Assembly (NCBI GenBank): GCA_017557435.1
Contig: JAFYYR010000029.1
Span: 124,001 to 188,000 of the forward strand
Direction of reading: 5' to 3'
Origin: Pseudobutyrivibrio sp.
GTDB taxonomy: Bacteria; Bacillota; Clostridia; Lachnospirales; Lachnospiraceae
DNA length: 64,000 bases
The notes below the pieces were generated by a model. It had not been told where the DNA came from. It did not search any database and saw only the letters and a program-made list of their open reading frames with translations. Below are positions 57,000 through 64,000 of this stretch, piece by piece (positions within the stretch are counted from its first letter, which is position 1; each line of letters opens with the position of its first letter). The translations under genes were made by a program, and so were the position numbers.

Positions 57000-57305
57000 A
57001 TGATAAATACTAAACCTGTACCTATAATTATTACTTTGGCTGCGGCATTTATATCGTGCGTTATTTCTATAGCACAAAAAGTCGAGTTTTCTGAGTTTGT
57101 TAAAAGACTGGCAATAGTAGTTGCTATTTTTCTTGTGATGGGTACCATCATCAAGATGATTTTAGATTATGCCTTTAAGACATTGGAACCTATTACACCA
57201 ATAGATGAGGATGTTTCAGGCGTTGGCACAACAATAGATGAGGCTGAGATCCAAGAGGGTCAGGAGGAATCATCAGAAGAATCGCAGGAGCCAGACGAAG
57301 CCTAG
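57000..57305 (+). CDS. Small membrane protein of unknown function in the fla/che operon
   Basis: This 101-aa protein is not recognised. It has two hydrophobic segments (about 8-25 and 33-55) forming a membrane hairpin and a C-terminal ~40 residues that are strongly acidic (Glu/Asp/Ser/Gln-rich, ending 'QEPDEA'). The ATG follows TGGAGG. It lies between cheD and fliA, where B. subtilis has no gene. Position implies co-expression with motility genes; nothing more can be said about function. Confidence 0.8.
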   Translation: MINTKPVPIIITLAAAFISCVISIAQKVEFSEFVKRLAIVVAIFLVMGTIIKMILDYAFKTLEPITPIDEDVSGVGTTIDEAEIQEGQEESSEESQEPDEA

Positions 57306-57341
57306 ATGACTGGCTATTCTGTGTAACCTAAGGGGGCATAA

Positions 57342-58106
57342 ATGAAGGCAGGTGACAGAGAAAAGCTTTGGGATAAATATAAGGTAAATGCCACTCCAGA
57401 GCTTAGAGAACAATTGATTCTTGAATATGCGCCACTTGTAAAGATTGTTGCGGGACGACTTTGCATGTACTTAGGCAACACTGTAGAATACGAAGATCTC
57501 TGCAGTTATGGCATTTTTGGACTTATTGATGCTATTGATAAGTTTGATTTAGCAAAGGATGTTAAGTTTGAAACTTATGCCAGCTTGAGAATCAGGGGTT
57601 CTATTTTAGACCAAATTAGAAAAATGGATTGGATTCCTCGAACCATTAGACAGCGTCAGCGAATGATTGATGATGCCATTAAAACTGTAGAGGCCAAAAC
57701 AGGTCATAGTGCTACAGATGAGGAGATAGCAGTTGAGCTTAATATTTCATCTGATGAGTTTTTAAAATGGCAGTCTCAGCTTAATGTTACTAACGTGGTT
57801 TCGCTAAATGAGTTTGTTGAAGCTGGCAATGAGCCAGTGATGGAGGCTGAACATAATTCTCATTTTATTCAGCCAGAGGACAATATAGCTAAGCAGGAGC
57901 TTTCTGAGAAGTTAAAAGAGGCTCTTGAAAAGCTTACTGAAAAAGAGAAGCAGGTTATTCTTTTATACTATTATGAAGATATGACCTTAAAGGAAATAAG
58001 TGCAGCTCTTGAGGTATCAGAATCGAGAGTTTCACAGCTTCACACAAAGGCGTTGACCAAGATGCGAGGCGTCTTAGGCGACTACATGGGTATTCTAATT
58101 AAATAA
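57342..58106 (+). CDS. fliA: RNA polymerase sigma factor FliA/SigD (sigma-28 family)
   Basis: This sigma factor directs late flagellar and chemotaxis genes. Region 2 contains 'EYEDLCSYGIFGLIDAIDKFD' near 50-70 and 'FETYASLRIRGSILDQIRKMDWIPRTIRQR' near 77-106, a FliA/WhiG signature. Region 3 is near 120-165 and region 4 contains 'TEKEKQVILLYYYEDMTLKEISAALEVSESRVSQLHTKA'-type helix-turn-helix (about 200-238). Length 254 aa is normal. No flgM anti-sigma gene is in the window. Confidence 0.97.
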   Translation: MKAGDREKLWDKYKVNATPELREQLILEYAPLVKIVAGRLCMYLGNTVEYEDLCSYGIFGLIDAIDKFDLAKDVKFETYASLRIRGSILDQIRKMDWIPRTIRQRQRMIDDAIKTVEAKTGHSATDEEIAVELNISSDEFLKWQSQLNVTNVVSLNEFVEAGNEPVMEAEHNSHFIQPEDNIAKQELSEKLKEALEKLTEKEKQVILLYYYEDMTLKEISAALEVSESRVSQLHTKALTKMRGVLGDYMGILIK

Positions 58107-58153
58107 GTTATATGAGACAGTAATTGTGTGCTTTTCTTTCGGGAGGGAATGTT

Positions 58154-58489
58154 ATGTCAATTAGTCCACTTAATTTTAATGGAATGATTCAAAACACCAA
58201 TGAAGTCAGTCATACTCACTCAGCAGAGGATCAGAAGCCTTTGCTTCAGCAGGAGAATCTTACCCATGAGGTAGATAAGCAGCAGGAGCAACAGGCTAAG
58301 CAGGTTAACAATCTATATAAGTCCGAGCAGAGTGAATCTAGATATGACAGAGAAGGTAGTGGTAAAGGCTACCAGGGGAACAAGAATCGCAAACCTACTA
58401 ATCCAAAAGAGAAAAAGGAAGAGACTGAGATGACAGCAGATGGAAAGATTTTCCAGAAGCCTAGTTCATCATTTGATATGCGAGTGTAA
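58154..58489 (+). CDS. Uncharacterised hydrophilic protein downstream of fliA
   Basis: This is a 111-aa very hydrophilic protein of unknown function, with no TM or recognised domain. The N-terminus 'SISPLNFNGMIQNTNEVSHTHS' is the most ordered-looking part; the centre is rich in Gln, Lys, Glu and Asn (about 35-90). The ATG at 58154 follows GGGAGGGA; a longer frame from 58124 lacks an RBS. It lies between fliA and the SwrB-like gene, so it is expected to be a motility-associated accessory protein. Confidence 0.75.
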   Translation: MSISPLNFNGMIQNTNEVSHTHSAEDQKPLLQQENLTHEVDKQQEQQAKQVNNLYKSEQSESRYDREGSGKGYQGNKNRKPTNPKEKKEETEMTADGKIFQKPSSSFDMRV

Positions 58490-58502
58490 GAGGGAGACTG
58501 TA

Positions 58503-59231
58503 ATGACAATACTTGAAATTGTACTCCTAATCATTGGGCTTGGCCTGATAATTGGGAGTTTTTTTGTGTCTGAAAGATTATCTTCTAAGGATAAAGAAAA
58601 TCTTCAAAAATTAACAAGAGATCAGATTGAGTCTATTATTAAGGATAAAATGGCTGATGCTAATGTAGAGATGGAAGATAAGCTCTCTGCCACAATAGAT
58701 GAGGCTATTGATGAGCTTGATAGAAGGACTGACAAGGAGACCAATACCAAAATCCTTCAGATTTCTGAGTACTCGGATAATGTCTTAGAGTCTGTAGATA
58801 AGTCTCACAAGGAGGTTACTTTCATGTATTCTATGCTTAATGATAAGCAAAAGGATGCAACAGAAATGACTAAAAAGCTCTCTGAATTAGAAGACACTCT
58901 TGTTGCTTTGGATTCTGCAGTTTCTAAAAAACTGGATTTGCTTAGGGATAGAGAGTTAGAAATTGAAAATGAAAAACGTGTTTTAGAGGAGCAAAAAGCG
59001 GCATTTGAATCTGAAAAGGAAGAAAATCTTTCAAAACAGATTCCATTTAACGAGGCTCTTGCTGAGAAGTTTTCCGAAGAGACTTCAAGTAATGATTCTA
59101 AATCAAATGGTAATATGGAAATTCTCACTCTTCATGATGAAGGATTATCTGAGGTTGAGATAGCTAAAAAGCTAGGAAGAGGTCTCGGCGAGGTTAAATT
59201 TGTCCTTGGTCTTTATCAGGAGGGGAGATAA
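58503..59231 (+). CDS. SwrB-like membrane protein (DUF6115-type)
   Basis: It is positioned as B. subtilis swrB (sigD-swrB-rpsB), whose product promotes flagellar basal-body maturation. Layout agrees: an N-terminal TM (about 5-22), a long charged coiled coil (about 30-190), and a C-terminal helix-turn-helix-like segment 'EILTLHDEGLSEVEIAKKLGRGLGEVKFVLGL' near 206-238. The ATG at 58503 follows GAGGGAGA; an in-frame start at 58440 lies inside the previous gene. The SwrB function is inferred from synteny and layout. Confidence 0.75.
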   Translation: MTILEIVLLIIGLGLIIGSFFVSERLSSKDKENLQKLTRDQIESIIKDKMADANVEMEDKLSATIDEAIDELDRRTDKETNTKILQISEYSDNVLESVDKSHKEVTFMYSMLNDKQKDATEMTKKLSELEDTLVALDSAVSKKLDLLRDRELEIENEKRVLEEQKAAFESEKEENLSKQIPFNEALAEKFSEETSSNDSKSNGNMEILTLHDEGLSEVEIAKKLGRGLGEVKFVLGLYQEGR

Positions 59232-59812
59232 TGAGACTTAAATATTATATAAGGGGAATTGGTGCGGGAATTCTTCTTGCCACTATTCTTTTAAGTATCA
59301 GCTTCTTTTTTGGTGGAGGATACAAAAATAAAGAACTTACTGATGAGGAGATAATCCAAAGAGCTGAAAAGCTTGGTATGGTTATGGAAGAAAAGGAATC
59401 CAAAGAAGGGGATGAAGAGCAATCAGAGGAATCCTCTGAAAATGAGGAGGCTGAATCTGTGGATGAATCCTTATCTGAAGAGAATCAAAAGCCCGAAGAA
59501 GAGATGACTATTGATGAATTTGTTGATGAAGCAGAAGCTAGTAACGCTGCTGAAACAAAAGAAGATTCCACTGTTTCTTATCAGGCTTTCACTGTTAAAG
59601 GTGGCCAATCATCAGAGACGATTGCAAATAATTTATACAAACAGGGACTAGTGGATAGCGCATCATCATTTAATGAATACTTAGGTGAATTGGGTGTTGA
59701 TAATCGCATACAGTCAGGTACTTTTTATGTGCAGGTTGGCAGCTCCTATGATGATATAGTGGCGTTGCTTGTAAATAAAGAGGCCAGAACAACAACTCCC
59801 CCTGAAAATTAG
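59231..59812 (+). CDS. Membrane protein with MltG (YceG) LysM-like subdomain, no catalytic domain
   Basis: This 193-aa protein has one N-terminal TM (about 10-29), an acidic Glu/Ser-rich spacer (about 50-110), and a C-terminal ~70-residue domain resembling the non-catalytic N-terminal part of endolytic transglycosylase MltG: 'GQSSETIANNLYKQGLVDSASSFNEYLGELG' (about 130-160), then 'IQSGTFYVQVGSSYDDIVALL'. The catalytic Glu domain of MltG is absent. It overlaps the SwrB-like stop by one base and is the last gene of the array. It may bind peptidoglycan near the basal body. Confidence 0.7.
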   Translation: MRLKYYIRGIGAGILLATILLSISFFFGGGYKNKELTDEEIIQRAEKLGMVMEEKESKEGDEEQSEESSENEEAESVDESLSEENQKPEEEMTIDEFVDEAEASNAAETKEDSTVSYQAFTVKGGQSSETIANNLYKQGLVDSASSFNEYLGELGVDNRIQSGTFYVQVGSSYDDIVALLVNKEARTTTPPEN

Positions 59813-59865
59813 TTGCATTTATTTGATTTTTATGATAAATTTTAAGGGCTGTTTAAAATTATACA

Positions 59866-59957
59866 CGCATAAGGACTGATTATGGTTCCCAACCTACTGT
59901 AGGCAGGGTGTTAGTCAGGTTGAATTATGCGGAAGAAACAAACCAGGAGGTATTAAA
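59866..59957 (+). ncRNA. Structured leader of rpsB (candidate S2 autoregulatory element)
   Basis: The 5' UTR folds into nested stems: CGCATAA (59866-59872) with TTATGCG (59925-59931); GACTGA (59874-59879) with TTAGTC (59911-59916, one G-U); CCC (59888-59890) with GGG (59906-59908); CCTA (59893-59896) with TAGG (59900-59903). The RBS CAGGAGG follows at 59944. Ribosomal-protein leaders of this kind usually mediate feedback by the encoded protein. No matching named family was identified by eye. Confidence 0.5.
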
Positions 59958-60695
59958 ATGAGTGTTATTTCAATGAAGCAGTTACTTGAGGCAGGTGTTC
60001 ATTTTGGACATCAGACACGTAGATGGAACCCTAAGATGGCTCCTTACATCTACACAGAGCGTAATGGTATCCACATTATCGACCTTCAGAAGTCTGTAGG
60101 TATGGTAGACGATGCTTATGACGTTATCTTCGATATCGCACAGCAGGGTGGTACAATTCTTTTTGTTGGTACAAAGAAGCAGGCTCAGGACGCTATCGCA
60201 TCTGAGGCAGAGCGTTGCGGTATGTACTATGTAAACGAGAGATGGCTCGGTGGTATGCTTACAAACTTTAAGACAGTTCAGACAAGAATTGCACGTCTTA
60301 AGGAAATCGAGAAGATGGAGGCAGACGGTACATTCGATCTTCTTCCAAAGAAGGAAGTTACTCAGCTCAAGAAGGAGCAGGAGAAGCTTACAAAGGTTCT
60401 CGGTGGTATTAAGGAGATGAATCGTATTCCAGATGCTATCTTCATCATCGATCCTAAGAAGGAGCACATCTGTGTTCAGGAAGCACACGCACTTGGTATT
60501 CCACTTGTAGGTGTTTGCGATACTAACTGTGATCCAGATGAGCTTGATTACGTTATCCCAGGTAACGACGATGCTATCCGTGCAGTAAAGCTTATCGTTG
60601 CAAAGATGGCAGACGCTGTTATCGAGGCAAAGCAGGGTGAAATGAACGAAGTTGCTGAGGAGTCAGCAGCAGCTGATACAGAAGAGGAGGCATAA
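59958..60695 (+). CDS. rpsB: Small ribosomal subunit protein uS2
   Basis: S2 is needed for late 30S assembly. Signature motifs are present: '[19 protein letters not shown]' near 8-26, '[13 protein letters not shown]' near 92-104, and '[26 protein letters not shown]' near 175-202. Length 245 aa, with an acidic Ala/Glu tail. It precedes tsf by 2 bases, the universal order. Confidence 0.99.
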   Translation: MSVISMKQLLEAGVHFGHQTRRWNPKMAPYIYTERNGIHIIDLQKSVGMVDDAYDVIFDIAQQGGTILFVGTKKQAQDAIASEAERCGMYYVNERWLGGMLTNFKTVQTRIARLKEIEKMEADGTFDLLPKKEVTQLKKEQEKLTKVLGGIKEMNRIPDAIFIIDPKKEHICVQEAHALGIPLVGVCDTNCDPDELDYVIPGNDDAIRAVKLIVAKMADAVIEAKQGEMNEVAEESAAADTEEEA

Positions 60696-60697
60696 TT

Positions 60698-61627
60698 ATG
60701 GCAGCTATTACAGCAGCAATGGTAAAGGACCTTCGCGAGCAGTCTGGCGCAGGTATGATGGATTGTAAGAAGGCACTCGCAGAGTGCGATGGTGATATGG
60801 ATGCAGCTTTCGAGCTCCTTCGTAAGAACGGTGCAGCTAAGGCTGAGAAGAAGGCATCTCGTATCGCAGCAGAGGGTATCTGCAAAGTTGTAGTTGAAGG
60901 CAATACAGCAGTTGTTCTTGAGGTTAACTCAGAGACTGATTTCGTTGCTAAGAACGAGAAGTTCCAGACATATGTCGAGAAGGTTGCTAAGCAGATTCTT
61001 AACTCAAATGTTACTACTATTGATGAGCTCCTTGCTGAGAAGTGGGCTGAGGATTCATCAAAGACAGTTAACGATGTACACGTAGAGATGGTTGCTACAA
61101 TCGGTGAGAAGCTTTCTCTTAGAAGATTCGAGAAGGTTACTACAGATGGTTTCGTAGTATCATACACACACGGTGGTGGACGTATTGGCGTTATCGTTGA
61201 TATGGCTGGCGCTGAGTCAGATGCAGCTAAGGAAGCAGCTACAAATCTTGCTATGCAGATTGCAGCTCTTAATCCTAAGTATGTATCACGTGCTGAAGTT
61301 TCAGCTGAGTACATTGCTCATGAGAAGGAAATCCTTCTTGCTCAGATTATGAACGATCCTAAGGAGTCACAGAAGCCTGAGAAGGTTATCAATGGCATGA
61401 TCGAAGGTCGTGTATCTAAGGAGCTTAAGGAAATCTGCCTTCTTGATCAGGTATATGTTAAGGCTGAGGACGGTAAGCAGACAGTTGCTAAGTACTTAGA
61501 GCAGGTTTCTAAGGAGACAGGTTCTGAGCTTACAGTTAAGAGATTTGTTCGCTTTGAGACTGGTGAAGGTCTTGAGAAGAAGAACGAAGACTTCGCAGCT
61601 GAAGTTGCAGCTCAGATGAATGCATAG
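60698..61627 (+). CDS. tsf: Elongation factor Ts
   Basis: EF-Ts exchanges GDP for GTP on EF-Tu. The N-terminal UBA-like domain has 'VKDLREQSGAGMMDCKKALAE' (9-29), then 'EVNSETDFVAKNEKF' near 75-90 with the conserved TDF motif. Length 309 aa is normal. The stop codon overlaps a downstream hairpin. Confidence 0.99.
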   Translation: MAAITAAMVKDLREQSGAGMMDCKKALAECDGDMDAAFELLRKNGAAKAEKKASRIAAEGICKVVVEGNTAVVLEVNSETDFVAKNEKFQTYVEKVAKQILNSNVTTIDELLAEKWAEDSSKTVNDVHVEMVATIGEKLSLRRFEKVTTDGFVVSYTHGGGRIGVIVDMAGAESDAAKEAATNLAMQIAALNPKYVSRAEVSAEYIAHEKEILLAQIMNDPKESQKPEKVINGMIEGRVSKELKEICLLDQVYVKAEDGKQTVAKYLEQVSKETGSELTVKRFVRFETGEGLEKKNEDFAAEVAAQMNA

Positions 61628-61704
61628 AATCATATTTTCAAGGCTATGCCGAAGAAAATGTGATTCAGAGGAGCTCTTGCCGAAGGCAATTTCAAATGAG
61701 CTCC
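61627..61704. repeat. Two tandem hairpins after tsf
   Basis: First, GAATCATATTTTC (61627-61639) pairs with GAAAATGTGATTC (61654-61666) over 13 bp with one G-U; its loop contains GGCTATGCC and then CGAA. Second, GGAGCTC (61670-61676) pairs with GAGCTCC (61698-61704), and inside it TTGCC (61677-61681) and GGCAA (61685-61689) close a GAA loop. Neither has a T run. They precede the real terminator and resemble the grpE-dnaK-dnaJ intergenic hairpins in carrying CGAAG. Confidence 0.65.
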
Positions 61705-61729
61705 GAGACCTTTTAATAAAGTAATTTAG

Positions 61730-61762
61730 AGGGACTACATTTTGTGTAGTCCTTCTTTTTTT
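61730..61762 (+). terminator. Rho-independent terminator after tsf
   Basis: GGACTACA (61732-61739) pairs with TGTAGTCC (61745-61752), followed by TTCTTTTTTT. It ends the rpsB-tsf transcript before the deacetylase gene. Confidence 0.92.
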
Positions 61763-61827
61763 ATGCTTTATCTTGTGAAAGTAATGTGATAAAATTAAAG
61801 AGAATTTTCAGTAGGGGAGGAACTAGT

Positions 61828-62730
61828 TTGGAAGGTTCAAATTTGGGGCTCGAGAGGCAACGCGCCAAACGCAAGCGTGTCGCTCGAATGAAAAAGATGA
61901 TTGTTACTACAATCATTGCGTTCATGTTAATCACTTTATGCGTTTTGACTTTTTTATGTATCGAGGTAATCTCGCTACAGAGACAGGTAGATGTTCTTTC
62001 TGCAAAGGTTAATGGGGTAACCGATGTATATACAGAAGCTGCCATGTCTGATGAAGCTATCGAGGATAGCGTTTATGTTGTGGATAGTTCAGAGAACTTT
62101 GCAGAGGTAGGGGATATTCCTATGGTTTATCTGACTTTTGATGATGGGCCTAGTGAGAATACTGAGCGGATTCTTGACATTCTAGACGACTACAATATAA
62201 AAGCCACTTTCTTTGTTAACGGAAAAGAGGATGAGGATTCCTTAAATACCTATCGGCGTATAGTAGATGATGGTCATTCTATTGGCATGCATGGTTATAT
62301 TCATGATTATGGTACCTTGTATGCTACAACAGATAGTTTTTCTGCTGATTATGACAAGATTCATCAATTGATACTAGATGCTACAGGTGTTGATACTCAT
62401 TTATATAGATTTCCGGGCGGCTCAAGCAATACATTTCACACCACCCCAATGAGTGATTTGATTGGTGTGTTAAATGAAAAAGGTGCTGTATATTATGATT
62501 GGAATGTACAGGCCGGAGATGCCACTAGATTAGCATTCACAGAGGATGACCTTATTGATAATGTAATGAATGATGTGGTACAATACAAGACGTCTGTGGT
62601 ATTGCTTCACGAGAAGGATGTTACAGTGGAGAGCTTACCTAGACTGATAGAATCATTACAGCAAGCGGGAGTGATGATTCTACCAATCACTGATGAGACA
62701 TACGTTATACATCACGTTAACGTAAAATAA
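61828..62730 (+). CDS. Membrane-anchored polysaccharide deacetylase (NodB homology, CE4)
   Basis: It probably removes acetyl groups from peptidoglycan or another wall polysaccharide. A basic N-terminus and one TM (about 28-50) anchor it outside the cell. The NodB domain motifs are all present: 'TFDDGP' at 103-108 with the catalytic and metal Asp, H155-G-Y-I-H159 for metal binding, 'YRFPGGSS' near 192, 'DWNVQAGD' near 225, and 'VLLHEKD' near 258. The TTG at 61828 follows GGGGAGG; a GTG at 61786 lacks an RBS. It lies 20 bases before the bactofilin gene. Confidence 0.9.
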   Translation: MEGSNLGLERQRAKRKRVARMKKMIVTTIIAFMLITLCVLTFLCIEVISLQRQVDVLSAKVNGVTDVYTEAAMSDEAIEDSVYVVDSSENFAEVGDIPMVYLTFDDGPSENTERILDILDDYNIKATFFVNGKEDEDSLNTYRRIVDDGHSIGMHGYIHDYGTLYATTDSFSADYDKIHQLILDATGVDTHLYRFPGGSSNTFHTTPMSDLIGVLNEKGAVYYDWNVQAGDATRLAFTEDDLIDNVMNDVVQYKTSVVLLHEKDVTVESLPRLIESLQQAGVMILPITDETYVIHHVNVK

Positions 62731-62749
62731 TTGTTATGGAGGAATTGTA

Positions 62750-63514
62750 ATGGGATTTTTTAAGGATTTCAAGGAGGATTTTAACGACGCGGTTAACGAG
62801 CTTGTTCCAGGTGAGGGCGCTGCTTCTGAGGAAGTCATGGTTAATACCCTTGATGGTGATATTGACGTTGAGTCAGAGCTTAACAAGTTAGATGGTCTTC
62901 TTGAACAAGTATCTAAGAAAGTTGATCAGCCAGCTGACGCACCAGCGGCTCCAGTTGAGGAGACAAAAGAGGAGAAGAAGTCATTCTTTTCTGATAAAAA
63001 AGAAAAAGTGGAGGCACCAAAGACTATGGATGTTATGGGAAATGTAGGGGAAACAAGAAGCGCAGCTTCTGATGAGAACGCAATTATCACTGGCGGTATG
63101 AAAGTTACAGGTAATGTTGAATCTGTTGGATCTATCGAGGTTCAGGGTGAGATTAATGGTGACGTTACATGTAATGGCAAGCTTACTGTTACTGGTAAGG
63201 TAAATGGTAATTCTTCATCAGCTGAGTTCTTTGCAGATGCTGCAAAGATCGAGGGTGAGGTAGTTACAACAGGTACAGCTAAGGTAGGCGTTGGTTCTGT
63301 TATCATTGGTAATATTACAGCTTCTTCAGCAGTTATCGCTGGCGCTGTTAAGGGTGATATCGATGTTAATGGTCCAGTTGTTGTTGATACTTCAGCTGTT
63401 GTTATGGGTAATATTAAGTCTCGTTCAGTACAGATTAACAATGGTGCTGTTATCGAAGGCTTCTGCTCACAGAGCTACTCAGATGTAGACGTAAATAGCG
63501 TATTTGCAGTCTAG
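62750..63514 (+). CDS. Bactofilin family polymer-forming cytoskeletal protein
   Basis: Bactofilins polymerise without nucleotide and often position cell-wall enzymes. The core (about 100-230) is a right-handed beta-helix of repeated hydrophobic turns, e.g. 'ITGGMKVTGNVESVGSIEVQGEINGDVTCNGKL'-like and 'AKVGVGSVIIGNITASSAVIAGAVKGDIDV'-like. The N-terminal ~95 residues are acidic and Lys/Glu-rich, probably disordered and longer than in minimal bactofilins. Adjacent to the wall deacetylase, with which it is probably co-transcribed, suggesting a scaffold for wall modification. Confidence 0.9.
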   Translation: MGFFKDFKEDFNDAVNELVPGEGAASEEVMVNTLDGDIDVESELNKLDGLLEQVSKKVDQPADAPAAPVEETKEEKKSFFSDKKEKVEAPKTMDVMGNVGETRSAASDENAIITGGMKVTGNVESVGSIEVQGEINGDVTCNGKLTVTGKVNGNSSSAEFFADAAKIEGEVVTTGTAKVGVGSVIIGNITASSAVIAGAVKGDIDVNGPVVVDTSAVVMGNIKSRSVQINNGAVIEGFCSQSYSDVDVNSVFAV

Positions 63515-63543
63515 TCTGAAATAAAAATTTTTCGAGGTATTTC

Positions 63544-64000
63544 ATGAAGAGAGTATTACTTAAGCTTAGCGGAGAGGCACTTTCGGGGGATAAGGGCTTT
63601 GGATTTGATGAGGAGACATGTTTGATGGTTGCTCGTCAGGTTAAGAAGCTTGTTGATGACGGAGTTCAGGTTGGCGTTGTTATTGGCGGCGGCAATTTCT
63701 GGAGAGGTCGTTCATCAGAAAATATCGACAGAACTAAGGCAGATCAGATTGGCATGCTTGCCACTGTTATGAACTGTATCTATGTTTCTGAGATATTTAG
63801 AACAGTTGGTATGATGACTTCTGTTCTTACTCCATTTGAGTGCGGCAACTGCTCAAAGCTTTATTCTAAGGATAGAGCCAATAAGTACTTTGCGAGGGGC
63901 ATGGTTGTTTTCTTCGCAGGTGGTACAGGACATCCTTATTTCTCAACAGATACTGCTACAGTACTTCGTGCAGTTGAAATCGAGGCTGATGTTATTTTAC
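63544..64000 (+). CDS. pyrH: UMP kinase (3'-truncated by window end)
   Basis: PyrH phosphorylates UMP to UDP. The first 152 codons are present: 'VLLKLSGEALSG' near 4-15, 'VGVVIGGGNFWRG' near 44-56, and 'FFAGGTGHPYFSTDTATVLRA' near 121-141, all signatures of bacterial UMP kinases. The rest (about 85 residues) lies beyond the window. It normally follows tsf directly; here the deacetylase and bactofilin genes intervene. Confidence 0.97.
   Translation, partial: MKRVLLKLSGEALSGDKGFGFDEETCLMVARQVKKLVDDGVQVGVVIGGGNFWRGRSSENIDRTKADQIGMLATVMNCIYVSEIFRTVGMMTSVLTPFECGNCSKLYSKDRANKYFARGMVVFFAGGTGHPYFSTDTATVLRAVEIEADVIL

Overview
The window is a low-GC Firmicutes chromosome segment, most likely from a flagellated, xylan-using member of the Lachnospiraceae (Butyrivibrio/Pseudobutyrivibrio type). 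This rests on the hrcA-grpE-dnaK-dnaJ order, CodY, FliY rather than a short FliN, a B. subtilis-like fla/che operon with motAB inside it, intracellular GH3/GH43 enzymes, and a VTC-DUF4956 cluster. The genus is an inference from gene content only. No mobile element, CRISPR array, tRNA or rRNA was seen.

Layout. 1-4.8 kb: heat-shock genes hrcA (5' end cut off), grpE, dnaK and dnaJ, with hairpins between them and a strong terminator after dnaJ. 4.9-8.7 kb: a GH3/GH43 xylo-oligosaccharide pair. 8.7-12.8 kb: a membrane GGDEF protein on the minus strand, divergent from a VTC-domain protein, a DUF4956 membrane protein and a beta-helix lipoprotein. 12.8-20.1 kb: gltX, a UvrD-like helicase, a DUF1292 protein on the minus strand, a GlgX-like GH13 protein that has lost catalytic residues, a DUF5662 protein and trpS. 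20.1-25.9 kb: comM, dprA, topA and codY.

26.2-59.8 kb is one flagellar/chemotaxis gene array: flgBC-fliEFGHIJ-ylxF-fliK-flgD-TIGR02530-flgE, then motAB-fliLMY-cheY-fliOPQR-flhBAFG-pilZ-cheBAWCD-(small membrane protein)-fliA-(hypothetical)-swrB-like-MltG-like. It encodes the rod, hook, MS and C rings, export gate, stator, placement GTPases, chemotaxis core and the flagellar sigma factor. A roughly 140-nt hairpin ending in a T run lies between flgE and motA, where relatives carry flbD, and a candidate promoter follows it. 59.9-64 kb: rpsB with a structured leader, tsf, a terminator, a polysaccharide deacetylase, a bactofilin, and the start of pyrH, which runs off the window.

The order dprA-topA-codY-flgB...fliA-swrB-rpsB-tsf-pyrH matches B. 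subtilis closely. The differences (no hslVU/xerC/trmFO between topA and codY, no flbD, motAB inside, a PilZ gene inside, deacetylase plus bactofilin before pyrH) are the most informative features. The main candidates for something new are the flgE-motA hairpin, the GH13 pseudoenzyme, the rpsB leader, the CodY-like boxes over the codY and flgB promoters, and the uncharacterised small proteins near fliA.
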